A stretch of DNA of 37,777 nucleotides, taken from positions 1-37,777 of IMG/VR virus record IMGVR_UViG_3300019124_000019; one strand, written 5' to 3'. This DNA comes from a virus. Below are positions 23,395 to 33,100 of the stretch, piece after piece. The notes beneath the pieces were generated by a model. It was given only the letters and a program-made list of their open reading frames with translations, was not told the origin of the DNA and ran no database searches. Numbering within the stretch: the first letter of the stretch is position 1; each line of letters opens with the position of its first letter. The translations under genes were made by a program, and so were the position numbers.

Positions 23395-23779
23395 CGTCGC
23401 GCTCGGCATCGAAATGCCGCGGCTCGCCCTCACCATCCCCGCCGAGGTCCGCGCGCAATACCCCGACGCGGGCGAGCACCTCACCCTGCAGCTCCGCGAG
23501 CCGAAAATCACCGAGCAACGCACCATGATGACCCCCATCGAGAACGCCAGCACGAACGACGAGCTGTTCGACGCGCTCGCGGACCTCCTCATGCGGTTCG
23601 TGCAGGGCAGCGTGAGCCGCGACGTCGTGCGGGCCGTCGTGGGTGAATGCACGGCATCCGCGGTGAGTCAGATTCTCGTCGCCGTGCAGACGGGGGAACT
23701 CCCGGACCCAAAGCAACACCAGCAGTTGCTTCTCCGGACGATGCGACGCACGCAGGAGCAGCTGCTGAACTCGATGTAA
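23366..23779 (+). CDS. Tail assembly chaperone (gpG-like)
   Basis: The 137-aa product is the upstream tail chaperone in the lambda G/GT arrangement. TGGAGG precedes the ATG. It begins with a beta-type segment and continues helical (NDELFDALADLLMRFVQGSV). Near its 3' end it contains the slippery heptamer CCCAAAG in the correct phase, leading into the overlapping -1 frame. Such chaperones bind the tape measure during tail assembly. Confidence 0.87.
   Translation: MAKQKTLTLDVALGIEMPRLALTIPAEVRAQYPDAGEHLTLQLREPKITEQRTMMTPIENASTNDELFDALADLLMRFVQGSVSRDVVRAVVGECTASAVSQILVAVQTGELPDPKQHQQLLLRTMRRTQEQLLNSM
23707..23713 (+). promoter_or_regulatory. Programmed -1 frameshift site CCCAAAG
   Basis: In the gpG frame the codons are CCA AAG, with one C before, which fits X XXY YYZ. 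A -1 slip gives CCC AAA and then joins the downstream frame through GCA ACA. This makes a 262-aa GT-like fusion, consistent with the conserved tail-chaperone strategy. Confidence 0.82.
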
Positions 23780-24153
23780 GCGAGCAGTTCGCGCTGCTCG
23801 CGCACCTGTACGGCCTGCGCCCGTGGGAGGTGGGGGACCTCACGTGGAGTCAGTACCGCATGCTCCTCAACCAGGTCGGCACGGTCCTGTTCCTGCGGGA
23901 CCGACCCATGCTGATGTACCACTTCGGGAAGATTCCCGAATCCGAGTACCCCACGCTGATCGCCGGCTCAGCACCGAATCCCGTGCGGCAGCAGGCGTTC
24001 GAGGCGTTCACCGCGCACTACCGCCTTCCCGGGCGGAGTCGCATTCCACAGCAGGCCGCGCGGGAGTTCCTCGCGGCGAGCGAAGCGCTCCGCGTACCCG
24101 AATGGGTGTTCGCGTGCGCGCCCATTCAGGAGATTCGCGCTGCGGCGCAGTGA
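23713..24153 (+). CDS. Frameshift extension of the tail chaperone (gpT-like)
   Basis: In the -1 frame, 146 codons continue from the slippery site. The translated segment has EQFALLAHLYGLRPWEVGDL and ends in a helical region (REFLAASEALRVPEWVFACA). No credible independent ATG with a ribosome site is visible in the overlap, so the extension is likely made only as the GT fusion with the first 116 residues of the upstream protein. The T part is expected to contact the tail-tube protein. The full fusion spans 23366-24153. Confidence 0.82.
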   Translation, partial: ATPAVASPDDATHAGAAAELDVSEQFALLAHLYGLRPWEVGDLTWSQYRMLLNQVGTVLFLRDRPMLMYHFGKIPESEYPTLIAGSAPNPVRQQAFEAFTAHYRLPGRSRIPQQAAREFLAASEALRVPEWVFACAPIQEIRAAAQ

Positions 24154-24165
24154 GGGAGGTGAGGC

Positions 24166-27100
24166 ATGACGACAGGCGGCGGAGCAGGCGGAAGTGGCAG
24201 CGCGGGCATCCTGTACATCGACGTGCAGGGCCGCTTCGACGACTTCGAACGGCGGTTGAATCAACTGCAGCAGCAGGCAGGCCAGCAGGGGCAGACGCTC
24301 GGGCAGCGCTTCAGCGGCGGAATCGGCACGGGCCTCAAGATCGCCGCTGGAGCCGCGATCGGCCTGGGCGCCGCGGTACTTGGGGCCGTGCCGGCCATGC
24401 AGTCCCTCGCGGCGGAAGCCGCTCGGGCGGACTCGACGAACAAGATGTTCGCCAAGTCACTCGAGCGGTTCAAGGTGCCTGCCGGTGAGGCGGAGAAGGC
24501 CGTCAGTGACCTCAGCACGAAACTCGGCGTCGCGCCCGAAGTCATCAAGGAAGGCATGACGACGATTCTCCGCGCGGGCGGCACCCTCGAGGACGCCGTG
24601 CGGACCATCACGGCCGCCGGGGCGAGCGCCGCAGCGGCGGGGTCGGACATCGGGAACGCCGTGGAGAACGCGAGCGTCGCGATCGCAACGGGCCGCTCGG
24701 AACTCCTCGAGACGGCTGGGATCATCACGAACGCGAGCGACGCGTACAAGGACTACGCGAAGTCAATCGGCGTGAAGACCGAAGCGCTTACGGAAGCGCA
24801 GAAAATCGAGGCGTTCAGCAAGGCGATCTACAAGGAAAGCAAGTACGAAATCGCGGACTTGTCGACGATCATGGGCGGGTACGCGGGCGTGCAGGCTCGC
24901 AACGCGCAAGTCAGCCGCGAATTCAAGCAAGCACTCGGCGAGGCGCTCCTGCCCGCCATGACGAAACTCACCGAGGTCGGCACGGACCTCCTGGGGCGCG
25001 GCACGGAATGGATCAAGTCGTTCCAGCAGAACGAAGGCGTGAAGCAGTTCGGGTCGGGCCTCATGACGGTCGCGTCGCAGGTCATGCCGCTCTTCCAGTC
25101 GGCCGTCGCGGCGATCGCGCCGGTGGTGCGTCAGGTCCTCACGACGTTCGCGCAGGTTGGCGTGCAGGTCGCGCCGTACGTGCAGCAGGTCATCACGATC
25201 ATCCGGCAACTCGCCGTGAGCGCGCAGGGCACGTTCACGCAGATCGCGCCGTACGCGCAGCAGATGATCGCGAGTCTCCGCCCGCTGCTCGTCGCGCTTG
25301 GGCCGTTGTTCGCGAACGCGTTCCGGTTCGTGCAGGTCGCGTGGGAAACCGTTCTGAAGCCCGCGATCATCGCGATCATGCCGGTCGTGAGTGCCGTGTT
25401 CCGCGCGGCCGTGCAGGTCATTACAACGGCCGTGAATGTCATCAGCGGCATCTTCAAGTTCCTGTCGCAGCTCTTCACGGGTGACTTCAGAGGCGCGGCG
25501 GAAACACTCAGGGGCATCTGGTTCAGCCTCGCGCGCGGCATTCTGCAGGCCGCGCGGACCATCTACGACGGCGTCGTGCAGTGGCTCGGGAACATCGGCC
25601 CGAAAGCGATTGAGTTCGGACGGCACCTCATCGACGGACTCCTGAACGGCATTCGTGGCGGCATCGACCGCGTCCGCAAGGGCGTCGCGGAACTCGGGTC
25701 GAATATGATCTCCAGCTTGAAGAGCGCCCTTGGCATCCGCAGTCCCTCCCGTGAAATGTGGATCCTCGGGGAGCACGCGGCGGACGGCCTGGTGCTCGGC
25801 ATTCAGAGCCGCACGCCCGCCGTGGGTAAGGCGGCGTACATCATGGGTGAGCATGCCGCGAATCAGGCCCGCGCGGGCCTCGCCGCGAATCAGGAACCCA
25901 CGGGTCGCGCGGCGTACATCCTCGGGGAGCACGCGGCGATGCGCGTCGCGGATGCCGTTACGAAGAACAGCCCGAGAGCCGTTGCGAGCGTGAAGTCCCT
26001 CGGGAAGAGCGTCGTTGACGAAACGAAGCAGGCCATCGCGAATCTCGAGAAGGAAATCGCGTTCGACAAGTTCGCCAGCAGCCTTACGGCTCAGTCCGTC
26101 GCGCGGCTGAAGCAACTCATGGCGGAAGCTCGCGCGGTGGGTGACAGCCAGAAGTACAACGCCGTGAAGAGTGAAATGGAACGGCGCGAGGACGCCCACA
26201 CGGCCGCCGTGCGGGCGAACGCGGACGCCGTGCGGCAGCACGCGGAGGAACTCAAACGCAACCGCCAGGAACTCGAGCGGAGCATTCAGAATGACGCGTG
26301 GCGCAAGAGTCTGCAGGGCTTCACGGCCGCGCAGCTCGAAAGCGCGAAAGCGTCCGCGCGAGCCGCTGGGGATCAAGCGCGGTACAACGACATCCTCACG
26401 GAACAGCAGCGGCGCGTGCAGGCCGCGAACGACCAATGGCAGAAGTACCTGGACCTTCAGGTGCAGATCGGGCAGAACACGCAGGACTCCCTCACGCGCG
26501 TGGGTGGGAAGCCCGGCACGCAGCAAGGACCGGCGTTCAAGGGTCGGAAGCTGGGCCTCGCGGATTTCCAGGCGGACATCGACGCGCTTGACAGCACCGC
26601 GAAGATCGAAGCGTTCCGGCAGGTCATCGTGCGTCTCGCGACGGACGGTGCCCTCGCGAAGGGCGCCCTGACGGACATCACGGACGCCCTCGCCGTGCAG
26701 CAGGGGCAGATCGACGCGGCCGCGTCCCTCACGAACACCTTCACGGACTCGTGGGCGCGAGCCCGCGTGACTCAGGAGGGCGTGACGGCCACGTACGACG
26801 ACCTCATGGAGTCCTTCCGGCAGTCCAAGAAGACCGGCGAGGACTTCATCACGAGCGTCCTGAAGCCCATGCTGCGGGACGGGCAGGTCACGGCGGCCGT
26901 GTACGCGGAACTCGTCACGACCCTGAACGCTCTCGGGAACGCCGGGCAGGTTGGCCGCGCGGAACTCCCCAAGGGAGCCGGGCGCGACGCCCGTCCCGCA
27001 CCGGCGGAACCCGCCGGGGAACGCTCGGGCGGCGGGCACGACCGGGCGAATCAGGCCGCCGCGTTCTTCCAGCAGGTGCAGAAGGCCGCGGAGAGCGCCG

Positions 27101-28047
27101 CGTTCGACAAGTACCGTGAGGGCCTCAGGCGCCTCTCGGACGAGCAGCTGGAAACGGCGCGGAGTGCTGCGTTCGCCGCGAGGAACTTCGAGGAGTACAA
27201 CGCGATTCTCGCCGAGCAGGGGCGCCGCACGAACGACGCTGCCGCCACGGTGGAACGCTGGAACGAGAACCTCGAGAAGCTCGCGTTCGACAAGTGGAAG
27301 GAAGAGCTGCGTGACTACACGGCCGCGCAGCTCGACGACGCCCTCGCGACGGCCGTCGCGACGAAGAACGTCGAGGAATACAACGCGGTCCTCGCGGAAC
27401 TGAAGCGCCGTCAGGACGCGATGAAGGACGCCGCGCTGAACCTCACCGTGAAGGTGTTCGGGATCGACACGGGCATCAAGCAACTCGACTTGTTCAAGCA
27501 GGTCCTTCAGGGCGTGCAGGACGTCATCAGCGACACGTTCCAAGCGCTCGTGTCAGGCACCGGGAACGCCGCGGACGGCGTGCTGAAGAACATGGCGCGC
27601 ATGGCGCTCGGCATCGTCCGCCAGGTCGCCATCGCGATCGCGGCGTACCAAGCGCAAGCAATCGCGGCCGCCCTGCTGCAAACAGCAACGCCGTTCAGCT
27701 GGGGCCTGGCTATCGCTGCCTTCGCAGCAGCCGCGGCGATCGCGGGTATCGCCGCCGGTCTCGAAGCACGCCTCAACAGCGGCGGAGGCGGTGGGGGAGG
27801 CGGGTCGTACTCACCACCCGTCTCAGGCGGCGCGGCCGAACGCGCCGGAGTGGACGCGGGCCTCGTCGACATCCCCAACTCCAGCGTCACCGTCATCGCC
27901 GCGCCCTCCTGGATCGCGGAAATGGGCAAGCACGTCGACCGACTCGGCGGGTACTTCGACCGACTCATCACGGAGGGCATTCGTGTTCAAGGCTTTACGG
28001 ACGGCAGCAGTCCTCGCAGTGGCATGTTTGACCTGCTCACTCCCTAG
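24166..28047 (+). CDS. Tape measure protein
   Basis: The 1293-aa protein is the longest tail protein before the fibre and should set tail length. It has an N-terminal hydrophobic segment (KIAAGAAIGLGAAVLGAV), a long helical body, a TMP-type region with SSLKSALGIRSPSREMW, and a strongly hydrophobic region near residues 1143-1205 ending in a glycine run. An unusual repeat of about 45 aa appears four times: about 630-675, 708-755, 978-1030 and 1038-1085. Each copy has a DK/DAW..L...A..L..A...A....YN..L.E..RR pattern. GGGAGGTGAGGC precedes the ATG. Its chaperone is directly upstream. Confidence 0.94.
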   Translation: MTTGGGAGGSGSAGILYIDVQGRFDDFERRLNQLQQQAGQQGQTLGQRFSGGIGTGLKIAAGAAIGLGAAVLGAVPAMQSLAAEAARADSTNKMFAKSLERFKVPAGEAEKAVSDLSTKLGVAPEVIKEGMTTILRAGGTLEDAVRTITAAGASAAAAGSDIGNAVENASVAIATGRSELLETAGIITNASDAYKDYAKSIGVKTEALTEAQKIEAFSKAIYKESKYEIADLSTIMGGYAGVQARNAQVSREFKQALGEALLPAMTKLTEVGTDLLGRGTEWIKSFQQNEGVKQFGSGLMTVASQVMPLFQSAVAAIAPVVRQVLTTFAQVGVQVAPYVQQVITIIRQLAVSAQGTFTQIAPYAQQMIASLRPLLVALGPLFANAFRFVQVAWETVLKPAIIAIMPVVSAVFRAAVQVITTAVNVISGIFKFLSQLFTGDFRGAAETLRGIWFSLARGILQAARTIYDGVVQWLGNIGPKAIEFGRHLIDGLLNGIRGGIDRVRKGVAELGSNMISSLKSALGIRSPSREMWILGEHAADGLVLGIQSRTPAVGKAAYIMGEHAANQARAGLAANQEPTGRAAYILGEHAAMRVADAVTKNSPRAVASVKSLGKSVVDETKQAIANLEKEIAFDKFASSLTAQSVARLKQLMAEARAVGDSQKYNAVKSEMERREDAHTAAVRANADAVRQHAEELKRNRQELERSIQNDAWRKSLQGFTAAQLESAKASARAAGDQARYNDILTEQQRRVQAANDQWQKYLDLQVQIGQNTQDSLTRVGGKPGTQQGPAFKGRKLGLADFQADIDALDSTAKIEAFRQVIVRLATDGALAKGALTDITDALAVQQGQIDAAASLTNTFTDSWARARVTQEGVTATYDDLMESFRQSKKTGEDFITSVLKPMLRDGQVTAAVYAELVTTLNALGNAGQVGRAELPKGAGRDARPAPAEPAGERSGGGHDRANQAAAFFQQVQKAAESAAFDKYREGLRRLSDEQLETARSAAFAARNFEEYNAILAEQGRRTNDAAATVERWNENLEKLAFDKWKEELRDYTAAQLDDALATAVATKNVEEYNAVLAELKRRQDAMKDAALNLTVKVFGIDTGIKQLDLFKQVLQGVQDVISDTFQALVSGTGNAADGVLKNMARMALGIVRQVAIAIAAYQAQAIAAALLQTATPFSWGLAIAAFAAAAAIAGIAAGLEARLNSGGGGGGGGSYSPPVSGGAAERAGVDAGLVDIPNSSVTVIAAPSWIAEMGKHVDRLGGYFDRLITEGIRVQGFTDGSSPRSGMFDLLTP

Positions 28048-28062
28048 CTGCGCCACCCACCA

Positions 28063-28086
28063 GACCCCACCCGAGCGGGTGGGGTC
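28063..28086 (+). terminator. Hairpin after the tape measure gene
   Basis: GACCCCACCC (28063-28072) and GGGTGGGGTC (28077-28086) make a perfect 10-bp stem with loop GAGC. The downstream sequence (GTTCGTTT) is moderately T-rich. It can slow or end transcription before the baseplate genes. Confidence 0.75.
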
Positions 28087-28120
28087 GTTCGTTTACCGCA
28101 CCACGAAAGGAGGTGATCGC

Positions 28121-29686
28121 GTGACGTGGAAACTCAAGATCTACCCGCCGAACGGGACCGGCGCGCCGCGTGAGTTCACGCAAGCCGGCGAGAGCGGCGT
28201 GCGGAACGGCTTCGCGTGGCAGCTCACGCCATACGGAGACAACGTGCAGCTGCGCTTCGCGGGTAAGAACGCGCACCTGCAAGTCGGGCCTCGTGACGTC
28301 ATTCGACTCGAGGTGGACAATCAGCCCGCGTTTTTCGGTGTCGTCACGCGGCCGCCGAATCCACGCAGCAAGAACGGCGAGGAGTTCACCGTCGTCGGCG
28401 GTCGCGAGGTGCTGCGCCGCGCGCAGATGGACGGCAAGGAGTACGTGAACGCCGGTATTTACAGCATCGTGCGGGACATCGCGGGTCGCCTCCTCGCGGG
28501 CCGTGCCGTGACGTACGACGCCACCCTCGTCGGGAACGGCACGGGCACGGACGCGGGACCGCTTCTCTCGCGGTACTACGCGCCGACCAGCAGCCTCCTG
28601 GACGATGCTGTAAATACCGCGAAAGCCGCGGGGGATGTTCCCTGGGGCGTCGACGCTCAAGGTCGGTTCTTCTTCGCGCGGCCCGCACCAGCGGCCCTCA
28701 CGGTCGCGTACGACGCGCATCAGCTCGCGTGGCTGCCCGTGGATGGGGATGACGCGGTGACGAAAGCGATTCTGCGAATCGCGAGTTCACCGACCAGCAA
28801 CGTCAACCCGTACACGTACCGCAGCGGGAACGTCTTCCAGGTGCTCGGGTACGTCCCGGCGACCATCACGAAAGAAGCGACCGGGCCGACGCACGCGACG
28901 TACCTCGCCGAAGCGGCCGTGACGCCGCCCGTCGGCGTGGCGGTCACGAAGCCGTACCAGACGGCACCCACGTCATCCTTCCAGATGACGAACCCGGGGA
29001 ACGTCGTCGACGGCGACCCGAGCACGTACGCGAGCAACACGGGCGCGACCGCGCAGTGGGTGATGACCAGCACGACGAACCGCGTGATCGGCCTTCGCAT
29101 CCGGTACACGCTCGCCGAGGGGCACGACGGCGCGTACGCGCTCCTGCGGAACCGCGCGCCGTACGACGGCGGGGACTTCGTGTACGACGACTTCCACTGC
29201 CCGCTGCAGCCCGCAACGACCATGCGGGAGGTGACGTTCATCGCGCCGCCCAGCACCATCACCCTCGCGCGAGGCATCGACACGACCGTCCTGGTCATCA
29301 CCACGGGCGGAGGCGCACTCGCCGCGGACGGGTTCCGCCTGTACGAGGCGAGTATGGTCGTCGTGGATGAAACGGCCGCCGCGAGTGTCGCCGCGAGTTT
29401 CCTGCGGGAGCCCGCGCTCGTTCCGACGCAGCTCACCCTGCAAGGCATCGTGGCGCCCTCACCGAGCGTCACGATCACGAACGCGCCCGGCGGCACCGTG
29501 AGCGGGCCCACCGGACTGTTCGAGTATCGCTACGAACGCGGCAGCGGCCTAGGGGGCCGCAGCACCCTCGTCCGGCTCGGATCGACCGGGCAGGGCGCGG
29601 AAGCCCGCACGATCCGCCTGCAAACGCAACGCACCGCGGCTCTCGCCGCTGAAGGCGTCCGCGCGTACCTGGAGCGTCAGCCATGA
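28121..29686 (+). CDS. Tail/baseplate hub-like protein with a discoidin-like domain
   Basis: The GTG at 28121 follows a near-perfect AAAGGAGGTGATC ribosome site and gives 521 aa; the longer open frame overlaps the tape measure. The N-terminal half resembles siphovirus hub or gpD-like tail proteins (VGPRDVIRLEVDNQPAFFGV, VVGGREVLRRAQMDG). Near residues 280-420 there is a discoidin or F5/8 type C-like segment with NVVDGDPSTYASNTGATAQW, a fold that usually binds carbohydrate. The protein probably forms part of the tail tip and may contact surface glycans. The domain calls are by sequence pattern only. Confidence 0.75.
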   Translation: MTWKLKIYPPNGTGAPREFTQAGESGVRNGFAWQLTPYGDNVQLRFAGKNAHLQVGPRDVIRLEVDNQPAFFGVVTRPPNPRSKNGEEFTVVGGREVLRRAQMDGKEYVNAGIYSIVRDIAGRLLAGRAVTYDATLVGNGTGTDAGPLLSRYYAPTSSLLDDAVNTAKAAGDVPWGVDAQGRFFFARPAPAALTVAYDAHQLAWLPVDGDDAVTKAILRIASSPTSNVNPYTYRSGNVFQVLGYVPATITKEATGPTHATYLAEAAVTPPVGVAVTKPYQTAPTSSFQMTNPGNVVDGDPSTYASNTGATAQWVMTSTTNRVIGLRIRYTLAEGHDGAYALLRNRAPYDGGDFVYDDFHCPLQPATTMREVTFIAPPSTITLARGIDTTVLVITTGGGALAADGFRLYEASMVVVDETAAASVAASFLREPALVPTQLTLQGIVAPSPSVTITNAPGGTVSGPTGLFEYRYERGSGLGGRSTLVRLGSTGQGAEARTIRLQTQRTAALAAEGVRAYLERQP

Positions 29687-30102
29687 GCAACTACAATTAC
29701 ACCCTCACACACACCGGAACGGGGTACGCGCTGCCACTCCCGGCGGACGCGCGCGTCACGAACGCGACCCTCGCCCCGGACGTGGAGCTCGACCGCGCCG
29801 TCGACTCGGACGTCTGGGAAGTGTACGGGGACCTCAAGGCGAAGCCGGCGCCGCTCGAGTTGACGTTCACGCTGCTCGGCGTGAACGAGGACGACGCGAG
29901 GCTGCGCGCCAGTGAGATTTACGACGCGGCATTCTCGAGCAACCGGCTCGTGCGCGGCGCGAACTGGCACCGGGACATTCACGCCCTCGCGGGGATCGCG
30001 TTGCAACCCACGGACAGCCCGGACGTGTGGACGGCTCGCCTGACGCTGTACCCGAAGGGGCCGCGCTGGGTGAGTAACTTCGGGCAGAAGGGAGTGATGT
30101 GA
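29683..30102 (+). CDS. Small tail-tip protein, 139 aa
   Basis: The ATG overlaps the hub-like gene stop (ATGA). The product is beta-rich (DSDVWEVYGDLKAKPAPLEL, then RLTLYPKGPRWVS) and lies between the hub and the fibre, so it should be part of the baseplate. I do not recognise its exact family. Confidence 0.7.
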   Translation: MSNYNYTLTHTGTGYALPLPADARVTNATLAPDVELDRAVDSDVWEVYGDLKAKPAPLELTFTLLGVNEDDARLRASEIYDAAFSSNRLVRGANWHRDIHALAGIALQPTDSPDVWTARLTLYPKGPRWVSNFGQKGVM

Positions 30103-30103
30103 C

Positions 30104-33100
30104 GTGCTGCTGACCATTACCAGACCCGCCGCGCCCGCCGGAGCGACCGGCGGAACGCTCGCCGTGAAGTACCGCAAGCCGTACAGTGACGGCACGAACG
30201 ACGCTCCCGCGTACTACGCCGCCACGTGGGACCTCGTGAACGCCCGCTGGGTGGACGTGAACACGAACCAGCCGCTCGTGATTGTCGGCGCGACGACCGG
30301 GGAGGCCGCGCCGCCCGCGCTGGATTTCGTGGAGTCGTGGACGTTCGTGACACCATCGAAGCCGACGGACAGTGAGGTGTACGTTCGTCATCCGGTCGTG
30401 ACGAGCGGCAGCGTGTTCGATTACACGAAGCCTGAAGCGCCGTTCGACCTGGTCGGTCCCGCACCCACGGGAGGCGTGAATCTCGACGCGATCACCCAGC
30501 GCCTCGACGCCCTCGAAGCAGCGCGCGTCACGCCCGTTCCGCTGGGCCTGACGAACACGGGTGACGTGTTCCGCCTTGCCTTCACCGCCACGCCCGGTGC
30601 GACCGAGTACCGCCTGTACCGCAAACGCAAGCCGAACGCGCCGCGCCGGCAGCTCGTCGCGGTGTGCGGCGCCACACCCGAGGTGCTCACGGACGCGGGC
30701 GTGTACGACGGCGTCACGGCGTACTACGAGCTCGTCGCGGTCGTGAACGGCGCCGAGACCGTCGTCGCGACGCACTCGGACGTGCAGCCCGCGCGCACGT
30801 GGACGGAAACGCCACTCGTCATCACGAGCGGCGGCACGTACGCGCTGAACCACCGCAATCTCGACGCGACGAAAGCGAGCGTGACGATCAGCACGACGGA
30901 ACCCGTGATTCTCACGGGCCGTATCGCGTCGCGCGGGCACGGCGTCGTCGAAACCATTCAGGGCGTGAACGTGACGCTGCTGAACCTGCGCGGCTGGGGC
31001 TTGCACCCGATGCTGGCGAACAGCGCGCACGGCATGATGCTGAACCTGAACCGGCCCGTGAATGTCGTCGTGCAGAACTGTTACGCGGAAGCGTGGCGCA
31101 TGAGCTGGTACGTCCAGGCTGACGAAATCGCCGGGCACGTGCAGAAACTCCACGTCCGGCAGTCCGTCAGCGTGAACGTCGAGGGCCGCGCCACGAACGC
31201 GAACGGCACGTACCAGGCGATCCGCACGGTCGACCTGAACCCACCCATTCCCGTCGGGCACGCCATTCAGACGAACGGTGTCGTCGCGTGTCCGGACCTG
31301 AAGATCGCGTACAACTACGTCCTGCAGGAGCCGTACGAGGGGTTCGTCGAGGATCCCATCAACCTGTACATCACGTCGGGAACGAATGCGAACCGCGCGC
31401 TCGTGCACGACAACGGCGTGTACGGCGGGTACGCCATCAACCCCGCCAGCGGCAGCTACGCCGGCACGGGCATCATCCTCGACGGGAAGGGCGCGCTGCC
31501 CGCAAACACCGGGTACCTCAAGGTCTACAACAACCGAGTCGCCGGCACGTCGAACGCGGGCCTCGCCATCGCCGGCGGGCAACACACCGAGTGGTACGCC
31601 AACGTAGTGCGCGGCGCGGCTCGCCTCGAGGACGGCACCGTCATCTACGCGCAGAACGTCGGGATGTACATGCGGGACCTCACGAACACCGGCGCCGCGT
31701 TCTCGAATCACAACGCGCACGACAACCAGGCCGGCTGGCTCGAAGCGCCCGGCAGCGTGAATCAGGTCGGCGCGACCCAGGATTACAACAACCCGTACGA
31801 CTGGCACGCCGTCGGCACGAACGGCAACGTGCAGACGAACAACACCACGATTCCCGCGAGCGGCCTGACCGTCGCGGACGAACGGAACCTCATGGCCGCC
31901 TTCTGGCTCGCGCAACGCGCAGCGGGACGCGCGCTCGGCGTGGTCTTCGCCGTGACCGCCACGGCCGTCGGCACGCCCGGCACGGCGTACACGGACGCCC
32001 TCGCGCAGCAAGCAGCGGCCGCCCTGGTCCTCAATGGGCAGCACGACGGCCTCGAAGCGTCCTACGAGTCCAACCTGAGCCGGCTGAACCTGCGCGTGAC
32101 TGCCGCGAACGCGACGGGCAGCACGTACCCGTACCTGGAACGCACGCAAACCACGACGGCGAGCCCGACCGTGGAGGCGTTCGACACGAACCTGCCGTCC
32201 TCCGCGTGGACCGTCAGCGCGAACCGCAACGGCACGGGCGGCACGTTCCGCGGGTACGCGTACCTGAACGCGCAGCAGAGTGACTTTACGCTCGAAACGA
32301 CCATCGTGAACGTCAGCTCGCAAACGGACGTGTACCTCCGCGCCGCGACCGGCACGACCTTCACGAACAGCTTGTACTTCACCATCACGGGCGGCGGCGT
32401 GTTCGCGGTGCGGGCGCGCGGCAGCGGCACGGACACCACCACGTACCACTCGCAGTCGAACGTGCCCACCGCGAGCGTGAACGTGAAAGTCACCCTGACC
32501 GGCACGACCATGACCGTGTACCTGAACGGGAACCTCGTCCTCACGCAGGCGAACGTGCCGCGCACGAGCGGGTACGTGCAGCTCTTCACCAGCACCGAAG
32601 CCGGCGCGACCGACGCGTTCGACGCCGTCACCGTCACGCCCGCCGGCGCGGACGCCGGAGCCGTGACCCTCGCCGGCGTGCCGAGCGGGTGGACGACCCG
32701 CACCCTCAGCGGCACGAGCGGCACGAACACGAGCGTGAACGTCACCGCGGGCGGGGAAGTCGTGCGCGTGCTCGACACGCTCGGACACGAAGCCGCGCGC
32801 GACACCATGCGAGCCGGGGAAACGTGGACGCTGCGCCTCATTCCGAGTGAGGTCGTCACGAGCAGCAGCGGCACCGTGACGACCTCACCCGACCCGGTCG
32901 GTCGGTTCTTCGGTCGGTCGGGCGCGAACGTGTTCGGAAGCGCGAACGTCGCAGAGCCCGTCATCGTGTGGGACGCGGACGCGAACAAGTACCGCATGTT
33001 CCGCTTCAACTTCGTCGCGGGTCAGAGCGGGAATGCCGCCGTCACGAACGCGCACGCCACGGCGGACCACCTCGAGGGGCCTTGGACGGACGCGGGCGCG

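Noticed and set aside
24763-27543. 926-aa minus-strand open frame
   Set aside because: It is antisense to the tape measure protein and is a low-complexity R/E/D/H-rich frame without a credible start.
29867-32788. 973-aa minus-strand open frame
   Set aside because: It is antisense to the tail fibre, R/V/H-rich, and without a ribosome site or recognised fold.
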